DNA of 47,825 nt from Deltaproteobacteria bacterium (lineage in GTDB: Bacteria; Bdellovibrionota_B; Oligoflexia; Oligoflexales; Bog-1112), in contig CANJLI010000014.1 in NCBI GenBank assembly GCA_947475005.1, forward strand, positions 1 to 47,825. Direction: 5' to 3'. Below are positions 38,431 through 47,640 of the stretch, one piece after another. Numbering within the stretch: position 1 is the stretch's first letter; each line of letters starts with the position of its first letter. The notes beneath the pieces are model-generated. The model saw nothing but the letters and a program-made list of their open reading frames with translations. It had not been told where the DNA came from and did no database searches. The position numbers and the translations under genes were made by a program.

Positions 38431-39099
38431 ATGACTTCGATCTCTTCGTTTTATCGATCTTCGGTGGGTTGTAAGATGGTGATGGCCCTCACGGGAATTG
38501 GGCTGGTGGGCTTCTTATGTGCCCACTTAGCTGGTAATCTCTTGGTCTTCAAAGGACCGGAGGCTCTGAATCACTATGCGAGGACGTTGCGGGATTATTT
38601 GCCCATCCTCTGGGTGCTCCGCGTGGGTCTCCTTGCTATGTTTGTTCTTCATATTGTCTCTGCCATCCGGCTTACGCAGCTCAATCGATGGGCGCGTCCG
38701 GTGGCATATACGAATAAGAAAAATGTACGATCCTCTTTGTCTTCGCGTACCATGATGCTAAGCGGTCTGGTGGTGCTTTCTTTTGTTCTCTATCACTTGG
38801 CGCATTTAACTTTTCGTTGGACCCATCCTGAGTTTCGCGAGTTGGGTGAGTTCGATGTCTACCAGATGTTGGTGATGAGTTTTCATTCTCCCTATGTAGC
38901 TTTCTTTTATTGCCTTTCCATCGTGTTGCTCATGTCTCATTTGCATCACGGAATTGTGAGTCTGTTTCAATCCTTGGGGCTCTATCATGGGGGATTACAG
39001 CCTGTGATTCGTGCTGCAGGTGCGGGAGTGAGTGTTTTGCTTGCAATGGGGTTTTTGTCGATTCCCATTGCAATTTTTTGTGGGTGGATCGGCCTATAG
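38431..39099 (+). CDS. sdhC: Succinate dehydrogenase cytochrome b subunit, B-type
   Basis: Membrane anchor of succinate:quinone oxidoreductase. The 222-residue protein has five hydrophobic helices and histidines in the helices (HLAGNLL, HIVSAIRL, YHLAHLTFRW, HSPYVAF, HLHHGI) expected to bind two b haems. One long subunit with no SdhD is the B-type arrangement. The ATG has TAGGAGG upstream. First gene of sdhCAB. Confidence 0.92.
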   Translation: MTSISSFYRSSVGCKMVMALTGIGLVGFLCAHLAGNLLVFKGPEALNHYARTLRDYLPILWVLRVGLLAMFVLHIVSAIRLTQLNRWARPVAYTNKKNVRSSLSSRTMMLSGLVVLSFVLYHLAHLTFRWTHPEFRELGEFDVYQMLVMSFHSPYVAFFYCLSIVLLMSHLHHGIVSLFQSLGLYHGGLQPVIRAAGAGVSVLLAMGFLSIPIAIFCGWIGL

Positions 39100-39146
39100 G
39101 CTTCAGCCAGCTTCTTAGATGAGAATGAGATTACGAGGAGGATACC

Positions 39147-41057
39147 GTGCAGCTCGATGCCAAGGTTCCAGCCGGGAATTTAGAGAGCAAGTGGACCCGT
39201 CATAAATTTGATATGAAGCTGGTTGCACCCGCTAATAAGAGAAAAAAGAAAGTGCTCGTCGTAGGCACTGGACTTGCGGGGGCTGCCGCTGCTGCGACTC
39301 TCGCAGAGCAAGGCTATCAGGTAGAAGCATTTTGCTACCAAGATAGCGCTCGTCGTGCTCACAGCATTGCGGCCCAAGGGGGCATCAATGCCGCAAAGAA
39401 CTACCAAGGGGATGGCGATAGCATCTACCGGTTGTTCTACGACACCATCAAAGGGGGAGACTTTCGGGCTCGAGAAGCCAACGTCTACCGACTGGCGGAA
39501 GTTTCCGTTCAGATCATCGATCAAGCCGTGGCCCAGGGCGTGCCTTTCGCTCGTGAGTATGGGGGTCTTTTGGCTAACCGCTCCTTTGGGGGGGCGCAGG
39601 TATCGAGAACTTTTTATGCGCGAGGACAGACGGGCCAGCAGCTCCTCTTAGGTGCGTATTCAGCGCTGTCTCGTCAGGTGGGCTGCGGTGCGGTGAAGCT
39701 GCACACGCGATCTGAGATGTTGGACCTGGTGGTGCACGAAGGTCGAGCGCGTGGCATTATCGTTCGCAATTTGGCCACGGGTCAACTGACAAGGCATGTG
39801 GCAGACGCGGTGGTCTTGGCTACGGGCGGATACGGCAATACTTTCTATCTCTCTACGAATGCCACTGGCTGTAACGTGACAGCTACCCATCGTGCATATA
39901 AGCGCGGGGCTGGATTTGCCAACCCTTGCTATACGCAGATTCACCCCACGTGCATTCCCGTTTCAGGGGATCATCAATCGAAACTCACCTTGATGTCAGA
40001 GTCCTTGCGAAATGATGGACGGGTTTGGGTCCCTCAAAAGCAGGGCGACAAACGAAAGCCTGCTGACATTCCCGAAAACGAACGCGATTATTTCCTTGAG
40101 CGTAAGTATCCAGGGTTTGGAAATTTAGCGCCTCGTGACATTGCCTCACGCAGTGCGAAGGAAGCGTGTGACAGTGGGCGAGGGATTGGAGACTCGGGCC
40201 TTGGGGTGTATCTCGATTTTTCCGCTGCCATTTCTCGTTTGGGTAAGCCCTTGGTGGCAGAGCGATACGGCAATCTCTTTCAGATGTATGAAAAGATTAC
40301 GGCAGAAAATCCCTACGAGACTCCCATGCGCATCTACCCAGCGGTGCATTACACCATGGGCGGCTTATGGGTGGACTATAACTTACAGAGTACGATTCCC
40401 GGTTTGTTTGTAGCAGGGGAGGCAAATTTCTCCGATCACGGGGCAAACCGCTTGGGCGCCAGTGCGCTGATGCAGGGTCTTGCGGATGGGTATTTTGTGT
40501 TGCCTTCTACGCTGGGGAATTATTTAGCTGAGAATTCCACACCTGCACTTTCGGTGGATGCTCCTGTCTTTCAAACGGTACAGGGGGAAGTCGAAGCGCA
40601 GGTACAAAAACTGTTATCGATCCAGGGAACGCGATCTCCCAGTTCGTTCCACCGAGAGCTGGGATTGCTGCTGTGGGAACATTGCGGCATGGCGAGGGAC
40701 AAAGCGGGGCTGGAAATGGCTCTGCGCAAAATCCCCGAGTTGCGCAAGACTTTCTGGCAAGATGTGCGCGTAACAGGCAGTGGTGCAGCGCTCAATCAGG
40801 AGTTGGAAAAAGCGGGTCGCGTGGCTGATTTTCTCGAGTTTGGCGAGCTTATGTGTCTCGATGCTTTATCGCGAGAGGAATCTTGCGGCGGGCATTTTCG
40901 TACAGAGTATCAAACGGAAGATGGAGAAGCGAAGCGAGACGATGCTAACTTCTCTCATGCTTCTGTATGGGAATATCAGGATGGACGCGCGCCTGTGATG
41001 CACAAGGAACCCTTGGTTTTTGAAAATGTCAAACTGGCCACGAGGAGCTACAAGTGA
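39147..41057 (+). CDS. sdhA: Succinate dehydrogenase flavoprotein subunit
   Basis: Catalytic subunit with covalent FAD, oxidising succinate to fumarate. The 636-residue protein has the dinucleotide motif [13 protein letters not shown], the flavinylation His in [11 protein letters not shown], active-site motifs [13 protein letters not shown] and HPTCIP, and [18 protein letters not shown], matching the B-type/Bacillus-like branch. The GTG start has GAGGAGG upstream. Its end overlaps the sdhB start. Confidence 0.97.
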   Translation: MQLDAKVPAGNLESKWTRHKFDMKLVAPANKRKKKVLVVGTGLAGAAAAATLAEQGYQVEAFCYQDSARRAHSIAAQGGINAAKNYQGDGDSIYRLFYDTIKGGDFRAREANVYRLAEVSVQIIDQAVAQGVPFAREYGGLLANRSFGGAQVSRTFYARGQTGQQLLLGAYSALSRQVGCGAVKLHTRSEMLDLVVHEGRARGIIVRNLATGQLTRHVADAVVLATGGYGNTFYLSTNATGCNVTATHRAYKRGAGFANPCYTQIHPTCIPVSGDHQSKLTLMSESLRNDGRVWVPQKQGDKRKPADIPENERDYFLERKYPGFGNLAPRDIASRSAKEACDSGRGIGDSGLGVYLDFSAAISRLGKPLVAERYGNLFQMYEKITAENPYETPMRIYPAVHYTMGGLWVDYNLQSTIPGLFVAGEANFSDHGANRLGASALMQGLADGYFVLPSTLGNYLAENSTPALSVDAPVFQTVQGEVEAQVQKLLSIQGTRSPSSFHRELGLLLWEHCGMARDKAGLEMALRKIPELRKTFWQDVRVTGSGAALNQELEKAGRVADFLEFGELMCLDALSREESCGGHFRTEYQTEDGEAKRDDANFSHASVWEYQDGRAPVMHKEPLVFENVKLATRSYK

Positions 41058-41803
41058 ACGTTCGGTTGCATGTTTGGCGTCAGCAAAGCGCAAACGCCCC
41101 CGGCAAGATGGTGCAATATGAGGCAACAGATATTAGCCCCACCATGTCTTTTCTTGAAATGCTCGATTTGGTGAATGAAGGCTTGGTGGCAAAAGGCGAA
41201 GAGCCCATCGCCTTCGATCACGATTGTCGAGAAGGGATCTGTGGCACGTGTTCGCTCATGATCAACGGCGTGGCCCATGGTCCTAACGAAGCAACTACCA
41301 GCTGCCAGTTGCACATGCGCTCCTTTCACGAGGGCCAAGATATTTACATTGAGCCGTGGCGTGCGAGGGCATTTCCGGTGATTCGAGATCTTGTGACCGA
41401 TCGCTCGGCGTTTGATCGTATCATACAAGCGGGCGGCTTTGTTTCCGTGAATACGGGCGGTGTGCCGGATGCAAATGCCATTGCAATTCCCAAGCCCGAT
41501 GCGGAGGCTGCCATGGATGCAGCGGCTTGTATCGGCTGTGGGGCTTGTGTGGCGGCTTGCAAGAATGCCTCTGCTATGCTTTTTGTCTCTGCCAAGGTTT
41601 CTCATCTTTCGTTGCTACCGCAAGGAAAAATCGAGGGGAGTCGACGGGCCACAGCCATGGTGGCACAGATGGATCTGGAAGGATTTGGGTCGTGCACCAA
41701 CACGCAGGAGTGCGAAGCGGTGTGTCCTAAGGAAATTTCTGTGGCTTCCATTGCGCGTCTCAACCGCGAATTTTTAAAAGCCAGCGTAGAGTCTTCTCAC
41801 TAG
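41054..41803 (+). CDS. sdhB: Succinate dehydrogenase iron-sulfur subunit
   Basis: Electron-transfer subunit between FAD and quinone. The 249-residue protein has the 2Fe-2S motif CREGICGTC with its fourth Cys in TTSCQLH, then [11 protein letters not shown] and [12 protein letters not shown] for the 4Fe-4S and 3Fe-4S clusters. The GTG overlaps the sdhA stop (GTGA), so expression is coupled. Confidence 0.97.
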   Translation: MNVRLHVWRQQSANAPGKMVQYEATDISPTMSFLEMLDLVNEGLVAKGEEPIAFDHDCREGICGTCSLMINGVAHGPNEATTSCQLHMRSFHEGQDIYIEPWRARAFPVIRDLVTDRSAFDRIIQAGGFVSVNTGGVPDANAIAIPKPDAEAAMDAAACIGCGACVAACKNASAMLFVSAKVSHLSLLPQGKIEGSRRATAMVAQMDLEGFGSCTNTQECEAVCPKEISVASIARLNREFLKASVESSH

Positions 41804-41904
41804 GCTGTGTTGCAAAGCAAAAACGGATCGGTATATAACCACAGGGCAATCATGTTCACGTGGTGTGAAGGTTTTCTTCGTTTTTTTGTCTGAGGATGGT
41901 GGAT

Positions 41905-42366
41905 ATGCGGTTCTTTCTCGCGGGAATCTTGTTTGTGTTGGGTGGATGCGGATGTATGGATCAATATCATGCTGCGCCCAAACAGTGGGAAAAGCTGCGA
42001 GAGGAGCGAGAGCTGGCTCATCGAGTCTTACCCAAACTTACAGAAGATGGAAAAATTCCTGTGGTGGATAAAGCGGCTGGGAGCTCTGCTAATGTGGGCG
42101 AGGAAAAGTATCAAGCCTTCTGCGCTTCTTGTCACGGTGCGAGCGGAGATGCAAAAACAGCGATGGCTGCAGCGCTGACACCTCCTCCGCGTAATTTTAC
42201 TGATGCTGCGTGGCAAGCGAAGGTGGACGATGCTCACATTGCGAAGACGATTAAGGGCGGAGGTGCAGCTGTGGGCCTCAGTCCGACCATGGCACCTTGG
42301 GGTGGCGTGCTTACGGATGAGGAGATTGCAGAGGTTGTGAAGAAGATCCGAGCGTTTAAGAAGTAG
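41905..42366 (+). CDS. Cytochrome c class I lipoprotein
   Basis: A 153-residue exported electron carrier. The signal peptide ends in the lipobox LGGC, and a single haem-binding CASCH lies in the middle, followed by a probable axial Met in LSPTMAPWGG. The C-terminal helix DEEIAEVVKKIRAFKK is typical. ATG 41905 is chosen over 41896 because of GAGGATGGTGG upstream. It lies 100 bp after sdhB and may take electrons in the same respiratory chain; this is an inference. Confidence 0.85.
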   Translation: MRFFLAGILFVLGGCGCMDQYHAAPKQWEKLREERELAHRVLPKLTEDGKIPVVDKAAGSSANVGEEKYQAFCASCHGASGDAKTAMAAALTPPPRNFTDAAWQAKVDDAHIAKTIKGGGAAVGLSPTMAPWGGVLTDEEIAEVVKKIRAFKK

Positions 42367-42377
42367 GGGATAAGATT

Positions 42378-42522
42378 GGGCAGGCTAGGAATTGGGTCCA
42401 CCTACCTTTTGGATTTGGCACCCACATTCGGGGCAGGCTAGGAATTGGGTCCACCTACCTTTTGGATTTGGCACCCACATTCGGTGGCTGCCAAATCCAA
42501 AAGGTAGGTGGACCCAATTCCT
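42378..42522. repeat. Hairpin repeat family 2, locus 2
   Basis: A 53-bp tandem unit (42378 and 42431), each with the left arm GGAATTGGGTCCACC, is followed by a right arm only after the second. This gives a perfect 34-bp inverted repeat (42440-42473 and 42489-42522). With one mismatch the stem extends to CCAC/GTGG and the loop is ATTCG. The inner stem (GGATTTGGCA) differs from locus 1 at 15.5 kb. Confidence 0.85.
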
Positions 42523-42531
42523 TCCAAAAGA

Positions 42532-42585
42532 CGGAACGGGGACACTCATCTCCGTCCGATGGGGACACTCGCATCGGGTGTCCCC
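42532..42585. repeat. Hairpin repeat family 3, left copy
   Basis: Contains the 25-bp hairpin GGGGACAC-TCGCATCGG-GTGTCCCC at 42561-42585, preceded by a half-unit GGGGACACTCATCTCC. Four further copies lie at 43.96-44.16 kb on the other side of the protease remnant. Confidence 0.8.
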
Positions 42586-42639
42586 GCTGGGCTTTGGATT
42601 GCAGCCCCCTCCCACTGAACTTTGGATTGCCCCTCTTCG

Positions 42640-43917
42640 CTATTTCTTCCCTTGAAGCTTGTATAAAGCGACTTCTGCTGCGAGGGCATGCTCAAGTGTA
42701 ACTTCAGGATCTCGCACCAAGTCAGAGAGGCGATCGAGTACAGCAGGTCGATCCGCAGGCCAGTTCTTCCAAATCGTTACCAATCCCTCGACAATATCAT
42801 CTGCATAGCTTGGGTACTGAGGTTTGTTTTTATAGGTCAGTAGGTATTCTTTGGCATGAGTGCGGTTTTCTTTATCATAGGATACAAGGGTATCTGCAAC
42901 TGCAAAATTCATCTGGTTTACCCCCAAATCTTTTTCTTTTGCTTGGAGCTGATCTAGCATTTCTTCTGTAGAAATGACTCTTCTCTTTGTCAATGTCGCA
43001 AGATATGAGGCATAGGCTTTGTAGGCCATTGATTCGGCGGTATGTTCTTTACAGAGGGTGTACACGGCATCTGCAATGATTTTGAGTTCATCATTCGTAA
43101 GTTTTGCTCCAATTTGTAACTCTGAATGTAACAATTCGTAGCAGGCGTTTAGATGACCCTGGAGGTGCTCATGGTCATCTAAACGCCCCACAAAAGCTTC
43201 ATGTTTTGCTATCTCTATATTTAAGCGACATGTGTTTGGCTGTCGCTCTTGCATGCCTTCTAGTAGTTCGTCTTTGGTAAAGGAAGTCAACGGCAGGTTT
43301 AGCTGCAGCATAGTAAGTTCATGGAGGTTTAAATAAGGATTCAAAGTAGTCGGTATCTCTGGGTATAGCCCCACCAATTTTTTTTCTACTATTGAGTCTT
43401 TAGTTCGTTCGGAAAGCCAATCTGTTACTTGGAATATTTCCAAAGCATCGAGATGGGCTTCCTTCAGGCTTGCCACAATAGGAGGTATGGTTGAACCCAT
43501 AGAGAGACCTTGAATGCCTTTTTTTGAGAAGCCGGGTGTGAGTCCTCTGTGTAGGAGCCCCACCCAGTTTCCTTGTTCATCGAGAATGGGAGAACCGCTG
43601 CTTCCTGGAAGGGCAAAGTTAGAAAACTGAAACCAGGTGGAACGGTGATTATGAGGGGCTGTATAGGTACCTCGACAGATTTTCTTGAGACCGTCATTAG
43701 GATGCCCAATTACAAGCAGGGGTTTTCCAGGTGCATATTGAAAATCAGAGTTGATTTTCAAGTAATCAGGAGAGGCGTAAGGTTGGGTTCCCTTCACATC
43801 TTTGTAGACTTGATAAACAGCCATATCCAAGTCCAGCTTCATCATCAGGGGGCGGAAGAATAGGATCTCTTCTTTATGGGCTACTCCCCATTCAAACTGG
43901 GTAAAAAGGGTGGCCAT
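42640..43917 (-). pseudogene. Trypsin-like serine protease, 5' end lost
   Basis: Remnant of an exported S1-family protease. The serine motif PGSSGSPILDEQGNWVGLLH and the aspartate motif LDLDMAVYQV are present, but the His-containing N-terminal part and the signal peptide are missing. The frame runs on to 44067, but beyond about 43955 it is translated repeat family 3 sequence. A C-terminal region of about 260 residues, mostly helical, has no family I recognise. The protease cannot be active as written. Confidence 0.7.
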
Positions 43918-43962
43918 GCAGCCCTGTCTGTAGCATTGTTCTTTCCCTAACACATGTCCTGT

Positions 43963-44160
43963 GGGGGACACCGGATGCGAGTGTCCCCCACTGCACTCGA
44001 GTAGAGACAAAGCCCAGCGGGGACACCGGATGCGAGCGTCCCCTTTTCCGGCGTCCGATGGGGACACTCATCTCCGTCCGATGGGGACACTCGCATCGGG
44101 TGTCCCCACTGAGCTTTGAAGTTCTCTCTTTTTACGGGGACACTCGCATCGGGTGTCCCC
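43963..44160. repeat. Hairpin repeat family 3, right cluster (four copies)
   Basis: Hairpins at 43963-43989 and 44019-44043 are in one orientation (GGGGACACCGGATGCGAG...), and 44083-44107 and 44136-44160 in the other. They share short linkers such as GCTGGGCTTTG with the left copy. They replace the 5' end of the protease gene. Confidence 0.8.
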
Positions 44161-44177
44161 GCTGGGCTTTGAGTTCT

Positions 44178-44477
44178 CTACAGGATATCGATGGCATCCG
44201 TCTTCTCTTTGGATTCAGGCTCGTAGGGTTGAGCATGGGCAGAGGGGGGCAAGGGTGGGGTCGCTTCTTTGTTCATTTTTTGCACAGGCTTTTGGATCTC
44301 GGCTTCGGCTTCTCGCACGACTTCCTCCCAGCCTGATTTAACTTCATTTGATATTCTACGTAGTTGCACGAAAAAGCGGCCTGCTTGCTGTAGCAGTTCG
44401 GGGAATTTTTTGGGGCCTACACAAAGGAAGGCTGCAAATGCGATGATAAAAATTTCTCCAAGACTCATGCCAAACAT
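44178..44477 (-). CDS. Twin-arginine translocase TatA/TatB family protein
   Basis: A 99-residue protein with a short N-terminal transmembrane helix, the glycine-proline hinge GPKKFPELLQQAG, and a long amphipathic helix and charged tail. The Glu at residue 8 (SLGEI) is TatB-like, while GPKKFPEL is TatA-like. It moves folded proteins across the inner membrane with TatC, which is not in the window. The gene stands alone. Confidence 0.8.
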   Translation of the reverse strand: MFGMSLGEIFIIAFAAFLCVGPKKFPELLQQAGRFFVQLRRISNEVKSGWEEVVREAEAEIQKPVQKMNKEATPPLPPSAHAQPYEPESKEKTDAIDIL

Positions 44478-44591
44478 TTGAAATCACTCCTTTTTCATTC
44501 AATAAGACGCGAAAATTCAAATCAAGATGTAGCATAAAGTGCCGATGGGCTATATACCGAAATCTGTATGCATTGTGGATAGGAGGTTTCC

Positions 44592-45575
44592 TTGATCGTT
44601 ATCACCGGTGGAGCCGGATTTATTGGAAGCGTATTGTTGTGGCGTCTCAACCAGTTGGGTCGCAAGGACCTCATTGTGGTGGATGCGTTGCGTACGGGCG
44701 ACAAATGGCAGAATTTGGTGAAGCGCCAAATTTGGGGCGTGATTCACAAGGATGAGTTCTTGTCGTGGCTCGAGCGTGCACCGGAGGCAAAAAAAATCGA
44801 AGCCATCGTGCATATGGGGGCGTGCTCTTCCACTACCGAGCGAGATGTGGATTATCTCAACACCAATAATACCCAGTACACCATGGCATTGTTTACGTAC
44901 TGTCAAAAACAGAAGATCCCCTTTATCTATGCATCCTCTGCAGCTACGTATGGAAATGGAGAGCATGGATATTCAGACGATCCTGCAAAAACACCGCTCT
45001 TGCGCCCGATTAATCCCTACGGATGGAGCAAGCAGCTCTTTGATACGTGGGCCTTGGCACAGAAAGAAACACCCCCTTTCTGGTGTGGGCTCAAGTTTTT
45101 TAATGTGTATGGACCCAACGAATATCACAAAGAGGGCATGCAGAGTTTAGTCGCAAAGGCTGTGCCCCAAATCCAAGAAAATGGCATTCTGCGTCTCTTT
45201 AAATCCTATCGAGATGGCATCGGACATGGAGAGCAACAGCGAGACTTCATCTATGTAAAAGATGTGGTAGATGTGTTGGTGCATCTGCTGGAAAACACGA
45301 AAAAGGCAAAGTCTGGTATTTACAATTTAGGAACGGGCAAGGCGCGTTCCTTTGCAGACTTGGCTCGGGCTGTATTTCAAGCCATGAAGCGAGAGCCAAA
45401 TTTTGAATGGATCGAAATGCCCGAGAACATTCGCAACCAGTATCAATATTTTACCCAGGCTGAAATGGACCGCTTCCGCAAAAACCTGGGTTACACGAAA
45501 CCCTTTACCTCTCTAGAGGATGGGGTTCGTGAATATGTGAACGAACAGCTGTTACTTGAGGATCGGTATTTATAA
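44592..45575 (+). CDS. hldD: ADP-L-glycero-D-manno-heptose 6-epimerase
   Basis: NADP-dependent epimerase that makes ADP-L-glycero-D-manno-heptose for the LPS inner core. The 327-residue protein has TGGAGFIGS (5-13), HMGACSSTTERDVDYL, the catalytic Tyr143-Lys147 in NPYGWSK, KFFNVYGPNEYHKEGM and QYFTQAEM near the end, all typical of HldD. It starts at TTG 44592 with AGGAGG upstream. Its stop overlaps the next ATG. Confidence 0.96.
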   Translation: MIVITGGAGFIGSVLLWRLNQLGRKDLIVVDALRTGDKWQNLVKRQIWGVIHKDEFLSWLERAPEAKKIEAIVHMGACSSTTERDVDYLNTNNTQYTMALFTYCQKQKIPFIYASSAATYGNGEHGYSDDPAKTPLLRPINPYGWSKQLFDTWALAQKETPPFWCGLKFFNVYGPNEYHKEGMQSLVAKAVPQIQENGILRLFKSYRDGIGHGEQQRDFIYVKDVVDVLVHLLENTKKAKSGIYNLGTGKARSFADLARAVFQAMKREPNFEWIEMPENIRNQYQYFTQAEMDRFRKNLGYTKPFTSLEDGVREYVNEQLLLEDRYL

Positions 45576-46051
45576 TGAAAAAAATATTTGTAGCTATTTT
45601 GTTAGCAAGTGTGACCCTCGGTTGCCACACCATTACCACCAGCGTGGAAATCCATGCACCTGCCTCCGAGGTGTGGCGAGTGATAGTGGATACTCATGCG
45701 TATCCAGAGTGGAACTCTTTCTTGAAGGTAGAAGGGGACCTTGCAGTTGGAAACACCTTACACATCACAGTTTCGCCGCCAGAAAAAGATCCGATGAGCT
45801 TTGATCCCAAGGTGCTTCGCTTTTCCAATAAGGAGCTTCTTTGGAGAGGTCGATTTTTCATGCCAGGTCTATTTACGGGAGATCATCATTTCTATCTAGA
45901 AGAAAAAAGTGCTGGTGTTGTTGTCTTTCATCAAAACGAAGATTTTTCAGGAATTTTGGTTCCGTTCGTCGATCTTGAGGCGACCAAGCTTGGTTTCGAG
46001 AATATGAACCGAGAGCTAAAAGATCGCGTTGAAAAAAATAAAAGTCGTTGA
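45575..46051 (+). CDS. SRPBCC-fold lipoprotein
   Basis: A 158-residue exported protein with a lipobox TLGC and then an SRPBCC/polyketide-cyclase-like domain (EIHAPASEVWRVIVDTHAYPEWNSF, a common start). Such domains bind hydrophobic ligands. The ATG overlaps the hldD stop (TAATG), so it is cotranscribed. A role in envelope lipid handling is possible but not shown. Confidence 0.75.
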   Translation: MKKIFVAILLASVTLGCHTITTSVEIHAPASEVWRVIVDTHAYPEWNSFLKVEGDLAVGNTLHITVSPPEKDPMSFDPKVLRFSNKELLWRGRFFMPGLFTGDHHFYLEEKSAGVVVFHQNEDFSGILVPFVDLEATKLGFENMNRELKDRVEKNKSR

Positions 46052-46056
46052 TTCGA

Positions 46057-46091
46057 AAATTTGTGGTATGCACATTGTAGACCACAAATTT
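46057..46091. promoter_or_regulatory. Inverted repeat before the exported protein gene
   Basis: AAATTTGTGGT (46057-46067) and ACCACAAATTT (46081-46091) around 13 bp, extended outward by TGATT and AATCA. It lies 20 bp before the ATG at 46111. It is AT-rich with no T-run, so an operator or mRNA leader hairpin is more likely than a terminator. Confidence 0.5.
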
Positions 46092-46110
46092 CAAATCAAG
46101 GAGTTTTCCA

Positions 46111-46554
46111 ATGAGAGGGCATTTTTTTTACGCAGTAAAAATACTTGTTGGTGTTGGGTTTTTTGTTAGCTCGAGTCTTTCTTTCGCCTATTGGTTGCCA
46201 TTTTCTTGTTGGACCAATTTAATTATGGCAGATGGAACAGTTAAATCCCCCAGCGTGTATCAAATTTTTAAAGATGTGCCGTTTTTTGTTGGAGAATCCT
46301 ACAGCCTTTTACAGATCGAAGATGTGAAGGTGAGATTGGGTCGCATAGATGACGATACATCTTTTCCCATTCATGCAATTACAGCTTATAATTCTAAAGA
46401 ACAAATTATTGGACAAGCAATTCATGTCTATTCGCAGGCAAAAGTCCATCTCAGGGTTCCAGTTGTAAAAAATGGTGAAGACCTTTTCTTGAATAGCTAT
46501 TGCCATAAATATTCAAGTCCCCCTTCTGATAAAGAAATGAATGTCCCCCTTTAG
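46111..46554 (+). CDS. Exported protein of unknown function
   Basis: A 147-residue protein with a clear signal peptide (hydrophobic 8-24, cleaving near SFA) and two Cys in the mature part that could form a disulfide. I recognise no family. The ATG has AAGGAG at good distance. It follows the SRPBCC gene by 59 bp with an inverted repeat between. Confidence 0.65.
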   Translation: MRGHFFYAVKILVGVGFFVSSSLSFAYWLPFSCWTNLIMADGTVKSPSVYQIFKDVPFFVGESYSLLQIEDVKVRLGRIDDDTSFPIHAITAYNSKEQIIGQAIHVYSQAKVHLRVPVVKNGEDLFLNSYCHKYSSPPSDKEMNVPL

Positions 46555-46587
46555 ACAGCTGGATTTTTTCGAAAAAAAGAGAGAAAA

Positions 46588-47292
46588 TTAAAATTTCTCA
46601 AGATAAGGGAGCGCCTCTCGTAAAAATCCAATCACTTGTTCTCGTTTTTCAAACCGAAGGGCCTTTGGTAATTCTATGTGTAGTGCGGGTTTAAAGCGAT
46701 CTAAACTCCCGTGAATCTTGGTAGATTCTGCACCAAAATAAATCTCGTCCAGAGGTTCGATCAAAAGTGTAAACTCCGAGAGACCGTGGATTTGTAGTAA
46801 CCTGGTCCAGGATGTTTTTATTTTTTGAGCTGTCTCTTCGGTAACATTTGAGCAAGCAATTTCCATGTGAAACGAGCTTTTAGGGCGTGCATTGCCGTGA
46901 ATCTCCACATACCAATCCGGTCTTAACGACAAGGACTCTACAGCGCGTAGGTACTGCGCATAGATGTCTTGAGCACGCTGGGTATGAGCCTCTTGGTGAT
47001 GGGCGACATCGATGCCTTCGGTTGGCCGATTTACATTAATCGGTGTCTGCCGTTTTCTGTAGCCTGTTGCAACGACGCAGCCCCATCTTGGAAAAAGCCC
47101 TGCACAGGTTCTCTCTACAATTTCTCCGGTGTGGAGATCAAACCCATCGTGAGGGGCTGTCAGAAGATAGGGTGAGGGAGCGCCTATGCGTGCGATTTGG
47201 TCCGCTTGGCCTGCGTACAAGGGCGCAGTACCTAGCCAAAAGAGGCAGAATAAAGAATGGGTAGTAAAGTGTAAGAAGAGAACCTCCGTCAT
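46588..47292 (-). CDS. Exported N-formylglutamate amidohydrolase-like protein
   Basis: A 234-residue protein with a signal peptide (cleaving near LYAGQA). The mature N-terminus LLTAPHDGFDLHTGEIV and PINVNRPTEG resemble the metal- and substrate-binding PHaG and NR motifs of N-formylglutamate amidohydrolases. A further His/Glu pattern is in VEIHGNARP. The known enzymes are cytoplasmic, so an exported member probably acts on a peptide or wall fragment instead. The call is tentative. Confidence 0.5.
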   Translation of the reverse strand: MTEVLFLHFTTHSLFCLFWLGTAPLYAGQADQIARIGAPSPYLLTAPHDGFDLHTGEIVERTCAGLFPRWGCVVATGYRKRQTPINVNRPTEGIDVAHHQEAHTQRAQDIYAQYLRAVESLSLRPDWYVEIHGNARPKSSFHMEIACSNVTEETAQKIKTSWTRLLQIHGLSEFTLLIEPLDEIYFGAESTKIHGSLDRFKPALHIELPKALRFEKREQVIGFLREALPYLEKF

Positions 47293-47307
47293 TGTAATTG
47301 ACGGATT

Positions 47308-47640
47308 CTATTTCTTTTTTGGCTCGACTACCATCGAAGAGTAGGAGGCCTCCGTAATGGGGGCAAACATGGTGCGAATTTTTTCGCGCACCTCCTCAGG
47401 CTGCAGGGCTTCGAGTTTGTGAATGATTTCCTCGAAGGAGCGATGGTTGGGGGCAGCTGGCAATGAATAGTGCCAAAACGCAATGCTGTGAGGCGCTGTT
47501 TTAAAAACACTGATGAGGGGTTGTCGCGCAGACTCCAGCTCCTCTAGGGAAATTGGAAGGTCATCAAAAAGATGGGGCAGAATGGATTGCACCTTTACAA
47601 GGTCCATAGGTGCTGTGGAAACCGAAATTATAAAAATATC
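47308..47640 (-). pseudogene. M16 (insulinase/pitrilysin) peptidase, C-terminal remnant
   Basis: About 110 residues resembling the last part of M16 peptidases: IFIISVSTAPMDLVKVQSILPH, SLEELESARQPLISVF, and SFEEIIHKLEALQPEEVREK. Upstream of 47640 the open frame continues only through repeat copy E (translated as QEKKRKEKK...). The catalytic HxxEH domain is absent, so this is a 5'-truncated gene ending at the repeat junction. Confidence 0.65.

Noticed and set aside
41850..41866. TGTTCACGTGGTGTGAA as a canonical parS site
   Set aside because: Only the CACGTG centre fits; the flanks do not match and it is a single site far from the cluster.
46057..46091. Rho-independent terminator after the SRPBCC gene
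   Set aside because: The stem is AT-rich and has no T-run after it.
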